A DNA stretch of 64,000 nt, from NCBI GenBank assembly GCA_038025085.1, contig CM076152.1, forward strand, positions 34,475,501 to 34,539,500, given 5' to 3'. This document shows, piece by piece, positions 11,768 to 24,700 of this stretch. The notes beneath the pieces were generated by a model. It was given only the letters and a program-made list of their open reading frames with translations, made no database searches and was not told the origin of the DNA. A program made the position numbers and the translations under genes. The DNA comes from Tetragonia tetragonoides (Eukaryota > Streptophyta > Magnoliopsida > Caryophyllales > Aizoaceae). Within the stretch, counting starts at the first letter, position 1. Every line of letters starts with the position of its first letter.

Positions 11768-12140
11768 TGATTTTCTCAAATATACATCATTCATCGGACT
11801 GTGGCCTGGAAGTGAATTTAAATTTTTTTTTTATAGCGAAAGGCAAAGCCGCTGTGGCCCACAACGACTTTGCCTTTCGCTAAAAAAAAAAATTAGTGAT
11901 CGGACTGTGGCCTGGAAGCGAATTTAATTTTTTTTTATAGTGAAAGGCAAAGCCGCTGTGGCCCACAGTGGCTTACTTAAGCAGCTGTGGCCCACAGCGG
12001 CTTTGCCTTTCGCTATAAAAAAAATTAAATTCGCTTCCAGGCCACAGTTCGATCCTATATAGTATATATGTGGGGAAATAGTTTTGAATCGAAGCTAATT
12101 TGTAAATTAATTTGTGAATGATGTATATTTGAGAAAATCA
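11768..12140. mobile_element. 373-bp inverted-repeat element with internal foldbacks
   Basis: The outer ends are perfect 26-bp inverted repeats (11768-11793 and 12115-12140). Inside lie two foldbacks. A small one is at about 11835-11882, with arms agcgaaaggcaaag and ctttgcctttcgct. A large one is at about 11898-12054, with arms of ~75 bp differing at only a few bases. Both arms of the large one carry gactgtggcctggaagcg or its near complement, and the same motif heads the small foldback, so the inside is a tandem plus inverted array of one unit. No clear target-site duplication was seen. The element ends about 355 bp before the first splice donor of the kinesin gene, so it abuts that promoter or 5' UTR. 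Confidence 0.8.
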
Positions 12141-12759
12141 CACAGGAAAAAAGCACATAAAAAACATCACTCTTTTTACACTCTCTATCTCTAGCTGGAC
12201 GTTGTTTGCATTCAAGATACTCTTCACATCATCGCATTTGTATTTTCTCTCTCCTAAAAAGGTGGGATTGGGGGAAAATTTTGAGGAGAGAGAAAGAGGT
12301 TGATATCGCTTGCAAGGCAAATAAGCTAGAAAAGCTGAAAACAAACCCTAGGCCCAGCAAATTTTCGAGAGCTCGCATTTTGCTTTCAATTGATTACGAT
12401 TGATTACTTTTTTTATTAGATAGATCTCTCTATCCGGTGAAGATCTTGTTATATATTCCAGATTCTTTTCACAATGTGCACAATTTCATCTCCAGGTATT
12501 TTTTTTTTCTCTTTGCTTATATATTATTGCAAATGCAATTGATTGTTTATTTTTCAGTGAATTGTTTGTTCTGCTTTTGTTTTGGCATTTTGTTGAATTT
12601 GGTGCTAGAATTGAGTTGGTTTAATTTGCTGGAATTTGATTTTTTTTTTGTTTATTCTTCAAGGTGTTTGAGTGAAATGAAATGAAATGTTATTTTGGCA
12701 TTTTGTTGAAATTTTTTTTATTGAAATTTTGTTGTTAGAATTGAGTGGTTAAAGTGACA
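12141..12759 (+). promoter_or_regulatory. KIN-7 5' UTR with leader intron
   Basis: A pyrimidine-rich leader (ctctctatctctag at about 12181-12194) begins near 12170. A consensus donor follows cacaatttcatctccag, giving a leader intron of about 12496-12738 that ends in ttgttgttag, 21 bases before the ATG at 12760. Exact transcription start is unknown. Confidence 0.6.
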
Positions 12760-15700
12760 ATGTCGTCAAAACGGGGGTTAAAATCGAAGAAAACGGCGAA
12801 TTCTGCTTCGTCTTCAACCACATCGTCGTCCAAACAGTTTCTAGAAACTTCGATTGATGGCGCTCAGAGCTCACCGGCGTCGTCATCAACAAGGAGTAAG
12901 TCTCAGCAGTACTTTTACTCTGAGAGTGCAGCTGTTGATGCTGAGAGATTGAAGGAGAATGTCACTGTTACAGTTCGGTTTCGGCCTCTCAGGTGAACTT
13001 ATGCTTTTATTTTTCATATTTGAGTGTTCTAAGCAATGTCAGATTATTTATATTAGTTTTTTTGGTGATTGATTTTGGACTGTTTTTGTGGTGGCGTGAG
13101 TAGTCCTAAGGAAATCAGGCAGGGAGAGGAGATTGCATGGTATGCAGATGGGGAGACTGTTGTGAGGAATGAGCACAATCCGTCGATAGCATATGCTTAT
13201 GGTAATTTTTATTCACATGCATAAATGATCATTGATGAAGTAAACTTGTGGAATTTGCCTAATATGTGGAGTAATTTTTTTTGAGTTATCTATTAAATTA
13301 ATGTTGGTTATGTAATAGTTTCATTGGGTTTGGAAGGCGAGCTCAGATTATACACAATCCCAAGCGAAGTTTTTGTTAAAATAATTGGGCTATAGGTGGA
13401 GTAACCCACCAGACTTAGATGTTAATCTCCTTGTTGGTTAGGCAATTGTGTCTGGGTAACAGTTGAGCTTAAACGCGCCCTTGTTTGGTTGTCCTTCATA
13501 GTGTTATAGTCTTACTTGATTGCTTGAATGATAGTCCTAGAATCTTCTAGAAGCTCGAACACCATGGGCAGGTATGATGGCATGTAAGATTCTGAAGGAT
13601 CGGACTAGAGTCCTAGACCCATGTAGGAGGCGTATTAGACCACATAAAAGTGTAAGTAAGGTCCCATCAGAAAACGGATTACCAATGGGTAGAGTAACAC
13701 ATTAGAGTTATGTGTTAGTCTTAATTCTTAATTCCCCTCTGAAGGACTCACATTTCAATACTCGACAACTTTAATACCGAGATCTTGTGGTGCATAGGAG
13801 TCCTTATGTGGGAAGATAGTGACCACACAGCTGTTTGTGTAAATGATTGCTTTCCACATAAATTTTTGACATCGGCGTAATAATTATATAGTTTCCTTGC
13901 TGTAGCTTGGAGCTATGAGTTTTCGCAAGTCATAGGGCCTGTTATAGAAGTGTCATGATGATGTCTTATGAACAGTCTTTGTCATTTGTAGTTAGTATTA
14001 GAGAATTTGATGAATTCTGGGGGTCCCAAGTCCTGCATTCAACTAGTAGATTTCTTCCCTTAGCGTAAATATTCAGATTGTAAGGTGTGCTAAGTAGCCA
14101 CCGGTCTCTGGAGCAGTTAGTTTGGGGCATCTGGAGGTTCATTTATATATTCTTTAATTATTGGTTATGGACCTGTAGTCTTTCTTGGTATTCTAAAGAC
14201 TTAAGACCTCTCGATGCTCCATATGAAGGTGTCAAATAAGTAGATTATGGCAGAGTGATGATTATAGTTATTAGTTACAAGTGTCTTATGCCTTAACTTC
14301 CATGGTTCTTTGTTCCCTACTGAGATGATACATCCAATGGAAATTAGGGATAGTTTTTTGGAAGAATAATTGTTGATGCGTAATCTCATCACTTCAGAAA
14401 AAAAACATAATTCATATCCTTCTGGTTGTTTTACATGGGGTGGCCTATCAATCCATCCTTCCCATCATCATCTTGTTGTTTCCTGAAGGAGCTTTCTTCT
14501 TCATGATTCACATCAAGAAGGGATTTCGCTCTACAATTTCAGGGTTTAGAAAGCTGTTGAAGGAATTTTCAGCCCAGTATGGAAGTTTTTGGTGGAGGAG
14601 GAGAGATTAGAAGGAAGGAGGTGTTGGGCTGTAAACTACAAATCTAAGACTCATCGATAGTAGATTTATATTGTGAAATATCTTGAAAGCTTAAGAAGAG
14701 AGAAGGGCTAGGTCATGCATGTAATAATGCACTTAATAGTGGGCTATTCAGTTTTTTTAAGGTCATAAATTCAAGCAAGAAACAAACAGTTATATACTTA
14801 TATTCCATGTTTGTGTTTGATGTTTTGTGACATGTTGACTGTTACCTGTTGTGCTTCTTACTTGTAATTCATTTTCTTTTCTGTAGATCGAGTATTTGGG
14901 CCCACTACTACAACACGCCATGTTTATGATGTTGCTGCTCAGCATGTCGTCAATGGTGCTATGGAAGGGATAAATGGTAATAAGTGAGTTAATTGTTATC
15001 CTTTCTGGCTGAACTGCATGTCCACATGATAAAAGTGTTACACTCATGAATTAATAATTAGTCTTGTCCTGTGAGACACTCATGCATTGTGGTCACACGG
15101 AATTTCGCATAGTTGATATTGAGATGCAACAAAGTTATTTTTTGTTATCATCCATGGCATGTCATGTACCTACAGTGTCCTCTAGTGCTTTTGTGCATGT
15201 AATCATTTGATGGTCAACCAGAACTGGAACAAGGATTTTGATCTTTCACCCGGTGAAGTGATTACATTATCAGCTGTCTGTTCTGTGGTTTTCATTTTAT
15301 TGTTCCATCCACTTTGCATTGGCACAATTGGCCCCTAGCTTCCACTCTGTAGGCAGGTATCCAACAGAATGCAAATGTCCACTAATTCTAACATCAATTC
15401 CACTGGGATAAATATGAACTTGAATCATTTCACGTTTCTGCATGCCTGTGCTTCTGGTTTCTTTTAACCTTGCAATCTTGTTTAAATTTTCATGTCCTTT
15501 ATGATTGATAGCAATTTCTTACCCAAATTGTCATGTAAAATTATCCTCCTTGCATTTTGCTATTGGTGAGAAAATAATTTTCTTCTAAAGTAGTTCTAGG
15601 TTTTTCACATCCATTTTATAGAGCATCAAACATTGACGTTGTTTCTCTTTTGTTAGGTACTATTTTTGCATACGGAGTGACCAGCAGTGGGAAGACACAC

Positions 15701-18700
15701 ACTATGCATGTGAGATCAATCACACATTTGGCTTTATTTAACTCATCAAGTATTATGAGGATGCATCCTTATTCTGCTCATTTATCAATGTCAATGCTTA
15801 AGATGATAGTACTTAATGTCTGGTTCACTTGAACATGAATTATTGATGCAGAATGCTCTTTTCTGCTGAGACTTTTCCTAAATGCTAAATATGACAGGAT
15901 TTGACCTGGCTGACATCTTCTAGTGGAATTGTTGTCATTTGGAGTTGTTTTCCTGAGCAAAACAGATTTGATCTATTTTCACAGTCTTTGGTAGTCTTGA
16001 GTTTTGACTTGTTTGTTAGAGCTAAAACTGCGTATATCTTTAACTTTCTAAACCCTGCAGCCAGCAAGTGTTTGTTTTTGTTTAACATCATGCACGGAAG
16101 AGACATAATCTTTTTCCTAGGTGCAGAATTGTTCCATCATAATTTCTCTATGGAAAATACTCCTTCCATTCACAAATAGCTGTTTTTTTGTTTTCGAGCT
16201 TGAACTTTGACCAATAAGTTCCAAAAAAAAAAAAAAAAAAAATTTCAAAGTATTTTTAATACAAATATAACAGTTATAAAAATATATTTTCATATTGTGA
16301 ATTAAAGTAATTTATGTAATTTATTCGTCAAAATTTGATACCGAAACGAAATTTACACTTCTTTGTGCATGACGGGGTGCACTGATACATGTATGCTTAA
16401 TGGGGTCATAATTTAGTAAACATGACCCCTAAGCACCCGCGTAAACATGATCTTGCGCTGCATGGTGGCTTCCATAGTTGTAGGATATTACTATACTACT
16501 TCTAAGTTCTAACAATGTATTCTGTGGCAGGGTGATCAAAGATCTCCTGGAGTTATACCATTGGCTGTGAAGGATGCTTTTAGCATAATCCAAGAGGTAT
16601 GTCTGTATACATCTGTCTCCCAGGAAAAAAGCTACATAATGATTTTTTATGGGTCTGTGTCTGACATACTTCCTTTTCCTAGACTCCTAGCCGGGAATTC
16701 CTCCTTCGCGTGTCATATATAGAGATTTATAATGAGGTACGTTTTTCTCTTTGATTCCCATTTCTCTACAGTATGTGAAATCCCCTTCTAATTAGTATGT
16801 TTACACATACCAGTGCCATATTCTGCTGGTTTGTCATTTAGTCTCCTGACTTAGTTCCTTTGGAGTCAATGTTCGCATAGATCACAAGCTATAAATTCAA
16901 TAGTGTGTTGAAGCTATTTCTATAGAGGCTCATGGCCTACAGCTAAAGCCTGCTGCTTGGTTAGTCTGACATTACTACTTATTTATTTATTTCATTCAGG
17001 TCGTTAATGACTTGTTGAATCCAGCAGGACAGAATCTGAGAATCAGAGAGGACCGTCAGGTACTTCCTCATCAGATTTGGGGCACCTTGCTTCAATGAAT
17101 CATCATCCATGGCTCTCAGTCTTAGTTAACTAAAGCAACTGTGAATTTTGTAGTTCTCCTTGCATCTTGACTGAGAAAATGCTTTCATGTTTTCTTGAAT
17201 GTTTCTCTTGCCACATCTATCTATGGCCCATTTACATACAACGACCAGCCACTAACCCAGTAAGGATCCTCCTAGAGCGGATTCTTACCTCACAGACAAG
17301 TTTATGCGTATTTGGTCAACATTTTATGGCATTTATACTCAAGGATGGTTAAACTTAGAGCTTGCATACTCTAAGAGGCATGTTTAAACCTACAAGCTAC
17401 AGTTTAGAGTCCGACTCTTTGACCTCGTGAGCTTGGCATGGTCAAACTCTTATCAATTGTCATGGTGTGCGAGATTTTGTAATTGATTGTGCTTTTTATG
17501 CTGTCTCCCCAAGGATTTGGCACTATCTGTGCAATACATTGAAAGATTGTGCTTTTTATGCTGTCTCCCCAAGGATTTGGCACTATCTATGCAATACATT
17601 AAAGCCCTACTTCAAAAACTCATTCATTTATTATTAGATTCTATAAAACCCATTAATCAATATGCTAAGCAATCTGATTGCGAAATCTCACACATTATCC
17701 TTGAATAAAAGAGAGTGAAGTTTTGTATTATGCATCAAATTATATATTAGATTCTCTTAGTTTCTAATTTGGGCTTTCTTCCTTTACTCTATTCCGTTGC
17801 TTTATTTGTTGGCTATAAGATTCAATGATTGATGGTTGTAGGGAGTGTTTATTGAAGGGGTGAAGGAGGAGGTTGTGTTATCCCCAGCTCATGCGTTGTC
17901 ATTGATTGCAACTGGTGAAGGTATTTGTGAAACATAACTCCCACTTGTTTTTCTGTTCTTTTGCTTGCAAATTCCCTATCAGTTTCAGAAAGTTTCAATG
18001 TGTCAAGTGTTGTGCCATGATATTAGCAATTTGCTGACATTGAGGCCTTGTAAAGCTTTGTCTCCAGACACCTGTTTTTGGTTTACTTTAACATTGTAGA
18101 GAATAGAGACGAGTGGGCATGCGATTTAACATTGCAGAGAAATTGTTGCTTTTTCCGTAAGTAGAATAAGTCTTTTCAAGTCTTTGGAGAAAGCTGGTTT
18201 ATCCAAGAGCTAGAAGGCCTTTTGATTCAGAACTTCATTGAGTTCAGGTTGAAGAGGGCAACTTTATTGGAAACAGTCTCTCTACTAGGCGACTAGTTAG
18301 GGGTAAGGCTGCATATCTCTGGACCTCCCCAGACCCCGCCCTAGGCGGGATACTTACCGGGTTGTTGTTGTTGTTGTTGTTTATTAGGGTGCATCTACAT
18401 AGAAATGGAGTCTTTAACTGGAGCAGAACTCTAAATTTTTTAAAATAAAGCAACTAAGTCCGAGCAAAGTATCGTTTTATGTGTTTGCTATAACAGTCTG
18501 ATCCCTTTGCCACAATGTCGTTTTGGAGTATGCTTTCTAGATATTGGATAGGATTGGAAGGCATTATTTGTGTAGATGTTTTTCTTTAGTGCTGTGTGTT
18601 AATGAGAGGACAACTTCTCCTCTTGTGCATTCTCAATTCCTCTTACTCTTTGTAAAATATGTTTATTCTTTTTTTTGATTTAAAGCTACCTGTGTAGCAA

Positions 18701-21700
18701 AGGGTGGTGTTGGAGTGCAGAAGAGAAAGTTAATGAGCAAAGAAAGCCACAGTATGGGAGGGCATCAGGGAAAGTAGCAAAGATTAAGATAGAGGGACTC
18801 TACCAAATAGATTAACAAGAGAAAGAGGTGGTTGTTGTGGGGGGTGGGGAGGGGTTAAACTAATATGAGGAGACTAACTTGGAAGAAAAGGATGTGCCAA
18901 GTCTGGGGTCGAAATGGTGCTAAGGCTGGTACTTGGGGGTCCCTCATGCCCTCAAGCATTTTCTTCTAAAAATACATTCTCTGATTGATGCTGATAATCC
19001 TTCTTGTGAGAATTTAAATCAGGACCGAAAATAATGGCTGAAGTTCACTGGCTTGATGATATATCCTGATTGTTCTACGTTTCATGCTTTTCATTATGTT
19101 ACTGATGTGAGTTCTACTTTTGGTAACAGAACACAGACATGTTGGCTCCACCAATTTCAATCTTCTCAGCAGCAGAAGCCATACAATATTTACATTGGTA
19201 TGTTGCTGCTATCTTTCCCTGAGAATGAACTGCAGAAGTTTTAGTTTCAGTTTTAAATACTGTAGATTTTAAGTTTTAACCTTTCCTGATCCGGATTCTT
19301 AACCTTTAAGACTTATGTTCAGAGATAGTAATATACATGTAAAAGATGTTATACATGGATTTGATTGGGATTGGTCGTTGTAAATATATGTAGCATCTCA
19401 CTAAATCTATGCTTCTTGGATAATGAATTGACAGAGATCTTTGAGGATTATAGTCCTTCCCATGACACATGAATCATGCAACCTATGAGAGAAACAGATG
19501 CAATGTCAACAGGCCTTGCCTTGTGATATACCCTATAGGATCTACGCTTCATCATAGTGCTCTTGTATTGGAATATGCATCTGTCAATATTGTTGTTGAA
19601 GCAGGATAGTCATTGTCCCTGACTTTCTTACCTGCTCTATTGGATTAGGGTGTTGGTTTTTGTGTTTCTCTTTTATTGATTGTTCATGGACATTTATTGA
19701 TTTTTCTGGTTCACATTTGATGAAATTACTGTTGGCGTTTCTGAACATAGACTGCTTCAGGCTTGTCTGTCTGCTGTGGTGTTGTACTCTATTGCATCGT
19801 TATTGTTATATAGACATATATGTGCTCGTCCTAGTTGACTGCTTACTTCTTGAATCTTGTTAAGTTAAGAACCGCATATACAATAGATGGTGTTAAAGAC
19901 GATGCTTGATATCAGCCAATCATGCTTTACACCTCTTGTGTATCATCCTTTTTATTTTCCTTCTAGATGTATGCTAAATAGTCTGTTTTCCATTCTCTTG
20001 TATTAGACTATCGAGAGCAGTTCTTGTGGAGAAAACAGTGAAAGAGAAGCTGTTAATCTTTCACAGCTGGTATGTTTCTCTATTTGTGTCAGGCTTTCTT
20101 CTTACTAATGTGCCTTAGCTTGTTCTGTTGTTGCACAGCCTTTTCAAAACATTTCCCCATCAAACAAAAGCATTTGTTGATCACTTATCAATTTTCTCTT
20201 ACTTAAACCTGCAGCATCTCATCGATCTAGCAGGTTCTGAGAGTTCTAAAGCTGAGACGACTGGTGTGCGACGGAAGGAAGGGTCTTATATAAATAAAAG
20301 CTTGCTGACTCTTGGAACAGTGAGGCTCATGTCTTTGTTTGCTCTAGAGGGGTTATGTTAATTGCATTAGCCTCTAGTATGTCTTATTGCAACAACTAGT
20401 GCCTTTCTACGCTTGAAGTAAAATATATAGAACTCTGACAATAATTGTTTTTAGTTCCTCTTTTGTGGAAATTTTTTTACTGTATGTGGTAATATCAGTT
20501 TTTCCAAGATTCAAATATTGAATGCACATTGCAGAGTTCTATTCTATTAGCGTGATTACACGAATGAAGCAGCTTCTATATTTTTCATCGTTTATTTATT
20601 TTTATTTTTTCGTTTTTGTTTTTGTTGTAGCATTTCCATTATTTGGAATTGTTCTATCGGTGTTCAAACTGAAGATCATGAGCCATATCATTTAAAATTC
20701 CATGTGTGGCTGATTTTGGTGTATTTTGAGCATTTATGTGATATTTCCCCTAATTGAATCGTTCATTGGGAAATCACAGGTCATATCAAAGTTAACAGAA
20801 GGCAGATCTACACATATACCATACAGGGATTCCAAATTAACTAGGCTTCTTCAATCCTCATTAAGTGGTCATGGGCGTGTATCCGTAAGTTCTGAATCCG
20901 TCATTTTAATATCACTTAATAGACTGAGAGTTGGATCATAATTGATTACATAATTCTGCCCATTTGAACTTAGCATGATTTTTTCTTTTGTAAATCTGGT
21001 TCAAATGTACAGCTTGTTTGCACTGTAACTCCTGCATCAAGTAACACAGAAGAGACACACAACACTTTGAAATTTGCTCATCGTGCAAAGTGCATTGAAA
21101 TCCAAGCAGCACAAAACAAGGTATTTCTTTCGCCATGTGCACTTTCTAGCTATTTAATGCTGTAGTTTCTCAAAAAAGTATATCCACATGTAGATAATTG
21201 ATGAGAAGTCACTCATAAAGAAGTACCAAAATGAGATTCGCTTGCTAAAGGAAGAACTTGAACAACTGAAGAAGGGGTTTATTAGTGTTCCTCAACTGAA
21301 AGACATTCGCGGAGAAGATATTGTTCTGTTAAAACAGAAGGTACACACATCCGTACACATATCCTTATAAACTTTTACATTGCTAGTGTATGCTTTTAGT
21401 ATTACATTATACTAATGGTTTATTGTCATGGGAAATCAAATTTTATTTGTGTTATTTTGTCAGAGTAGCCTTTCTTTTCTGTGGATCCTAGGAACAGGGT
21501 TGTTTGAGTTCATTACAATTCCTGACCACACTTGATTCTTGATTGAAATGAACTTTACTCTAAGAACGTTAGAATGTAAAGGAGAGGTCATCAATATCTC
21601 TAAACTTGAGTGTGTTTTTTGAACGTGACATGTTAACTCTTGTCTTCGTTATCATCTGGTGGTTAGAGTCTCACTTCATGCAAGATTGTTTCACCCCGAA

Positions 21701-24700
21701 CACTTAGTTATACCCGAGTATCTTTGCATGCAAGATAAAGTTTGTCTTCAGCTTGAGCATCTTTGCATGCAAAGATAAAGTTCGTCTTCATCTTGTTTCT
21801 GAAATTTTCCTGTTAATCTTTATCTGCCTATAAAGCTTGTAATCTTCCATAACAAATGGTTAATCCAAAATTATGCGGACCAGGCATTGTAGCTTGTGGT
21901 ACAAAACAATGGAAACTGGACTTGATCTTCTAATTACTTAACTTAATCACTCACATCGCATATGAATGGGCCTAGTAATATCTAAATTCTCTTGGCTATT
22001 GAAGCTCGTGTAGAGGTGTTTGTTGGTAAAATGTAGAGGCAATAAGGATTCTTCTATCTTAGTTTTCAATCCTCCTTTGCTTTTATCTATTACAGTTTAA
22101 ATGATGCAGTTGCTCATGTCAATTAATGCCACCATCTAATTCATTGCTGTTTTGTGTTTTTAAAGCTAGAAGATGGTCAGGTCAAACTGCAATCTCGATT
22201 GGAACAAGAGGAAGAAGCTAAAGCAGCTCTCTTGTCCAGAATACAACGACTGACAAAGTTAATTTTGGTTTCCACAAAATCGTCACAGTCCTCAAGGCTT
22301 CCACACAGACCTGGTCCAAGAAGAAGGCATTCCTTTGGGGAGGAAGAGGTGTGTCTCATTCACAACTCACATACATATAGTCCACTTCGCAGTTCTTAGA
22401 TGTTCGCACATCTGATGCATCAGCAACACTATCTAGATCAATTCACATTAATTTCTAATAAAAAAGTTTGCTTCTGTTGATTGATTGCAACATTTTCATC
22501 TAATATATGCAGCTGGCTTATCTTCCGTTCAAAAGGAGAGACTTGATCCTAGATGATGAGAATATTGACTTGTACATGATCCACGACGTGAATGCTGAGA
22601 TAGCAGATGAATCCCCAAAAGAGGAGAAGAAATCTCGAAAAAATGGACTTTTGAATTGGTTGAAAATTCGGGTATGTAAGAATGTTGTTGGCATTTGGCG
22701 TTGTCCATTATCTTATTTATGTCTTGTTGATGACCGTGAGGTGTGATACACAAACCCATGTGGAGACTAGATACATTATGTTGGTATATTGGTGAACTAT
22801 GTGTCAAACCCGAAAGCATACAAAATTCTTGTTGAGATGCACAATACATCTAAGAGTGTTACATGCAACTCACGGATCCTAGTGTGGACAGTGAGGGGCA
22901 GAGAAAACACACATTTGAATGGCTAACTATAAAAACCTCTGCTATGGCTTTGAGCATGTTTCACAGCACCCAAATATCTGGATAGTGGGCACAGATATAC
23001 ATTCTCTGCAGTTCACTTGTGGGAAGTAGAACCTCCGTTCCTTGCCAGTCTGTGGGTTTGGTTTAAATAGTTTCTGTACTGTTACTTGCACAAATTCTTG
23101 CACTGCAGAGAGGCCAAACAAGTTTTGAGCTCTGGAGACAGGCTAAAGTACTAAAGTGCCACTGAATAAGATGTTAAAAAAGGGTTTCTTGGAATGGAGG
23201 GAGACTTTAATCGGCTTTAACCCTTTGGCATCATGCTCAAGAATACTATATTTCTTCCTTGTACTCTGATTCTTATACCTGTACAAGGACAGGTTACTGG
23301 ATTTTGAATCAGAAAAAAAGTGAATTATAACACTGATGATCGGGGAAAAAACAGATAAACATTTTCCAAACAGGAAAGAGAACCATCAATTGCCAAAAAG
23401 GAAACTGTGTATAGTGCTTAATTACATGTTGTGCTGTACATATCTTCTAAAAGGCTTCGATGGTCATATTCATTTCTCTTATATGTTATTGTTTAAATAA
23501 TCACTCAGAAGAAAGATGGTAGCTTGGGTGCTGCAACAAGCACCAGTGAGAAGTCAAGTGGGGTGAAATCAAATAGTACACCTTCAACCCCGCAAGCAGA
23601 GAGTGTCAATTTCCATGCAGAATCAAGACTTTCCCAATCATTCCTTACTGAAAAAACTACTTCCGCAGAGCTTTCACCAGTGCCTGGGCAAGAAAGAGAA
23701 TTCCCTGAAGATAATTTTTCTGGACAAGAGACACCTCTGGTATGTGTCGTTACATTATATATCTACAATCTATGTTAAATGAATTCGGTTGCAAATATCT
23801 TACACAACATTGGTAGTATGCAACTTCCGGAACCAACCATTGTCTGAAACTTTGGCATAAATTGAAGCATCCTAATGTCTGTACTCATGTCGGAGTGTCA
23901 AGTATCTGACACGGGTACTTCAGATAAATGAAGAGTTGATGTAATGTAGCCTAAAATATGTTTCCTTCTTAGTTCCTGGTATACCCTTTAGCCACAGTAA
24001 GCCTTTCTATCTTCACTCACTGAAAACTAGCAAAGAAAATAGTATTCTCCAACCCCACAAGTTAGGAATTTGTGTGATTACATGATAATTATTTGTTCAG
24101 TATTAAGCTCTGAACCTTGCGCATGCAACTTGCAAGTGCATCATAATCATTACTGGATAACTATCACTTGATATAATAATGCATGAACTATGTGCATGTC
24201 CCAACTCGGACATCATAGCTTAACATCTGAAAATTTCTTGCATTTGTCCCAGACAAGTACAAAATCGATCGACCAGATTGAACTCCTTAGGGAGCAGAAA
24301 AAGATCCTGTCTGGAGAGGTTGCACTCCATTCAAGCGCTTTGAAGCGTTTGTCAGAAGAAGCAACAAAGAATCCGACGGACCACATCCAAGTAAGACACC
24401 ATTTAATTTGAGTGATTCTGAAACTGTTGAAATGATCTAAAAGCTAATGTGCCATCTTCTCAAAAAAAAAAATAAAAGCTAATGTGCCATATATCTGAAT
24501 TCAAGGAGGAAATGAGGAAATTGAGAGAAGAAATCACAGCAAAAAATGAACAGATAGCTTCCCTTGAGAAGCAAATTGCTGAGACTGCAGTAGCTAACCA
24601 TGACAATATGGGCAAATCAGAAATGTCACAAGTAAGTGCATCAGCCCTCACATTGCATAGGTTCTGTATCTGAAACTCTTACCTGAGCAAAACAAAATTC

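Noticed and set aside
17487..17708. Cys-rich small protein with repeated [12 protein letters not shown]
   Set aside because: Lies in a kinesin intron and arises from a 60-bp tandem duplication.
24479..24505. Extra nine codons at the start of kinesin exon 19
   Set aside because: Both acceptors (before 24479 and 24506) are in frame; the later one gives the more family-like continuation [12 protein letters not shown], so it was preferred but not proven.
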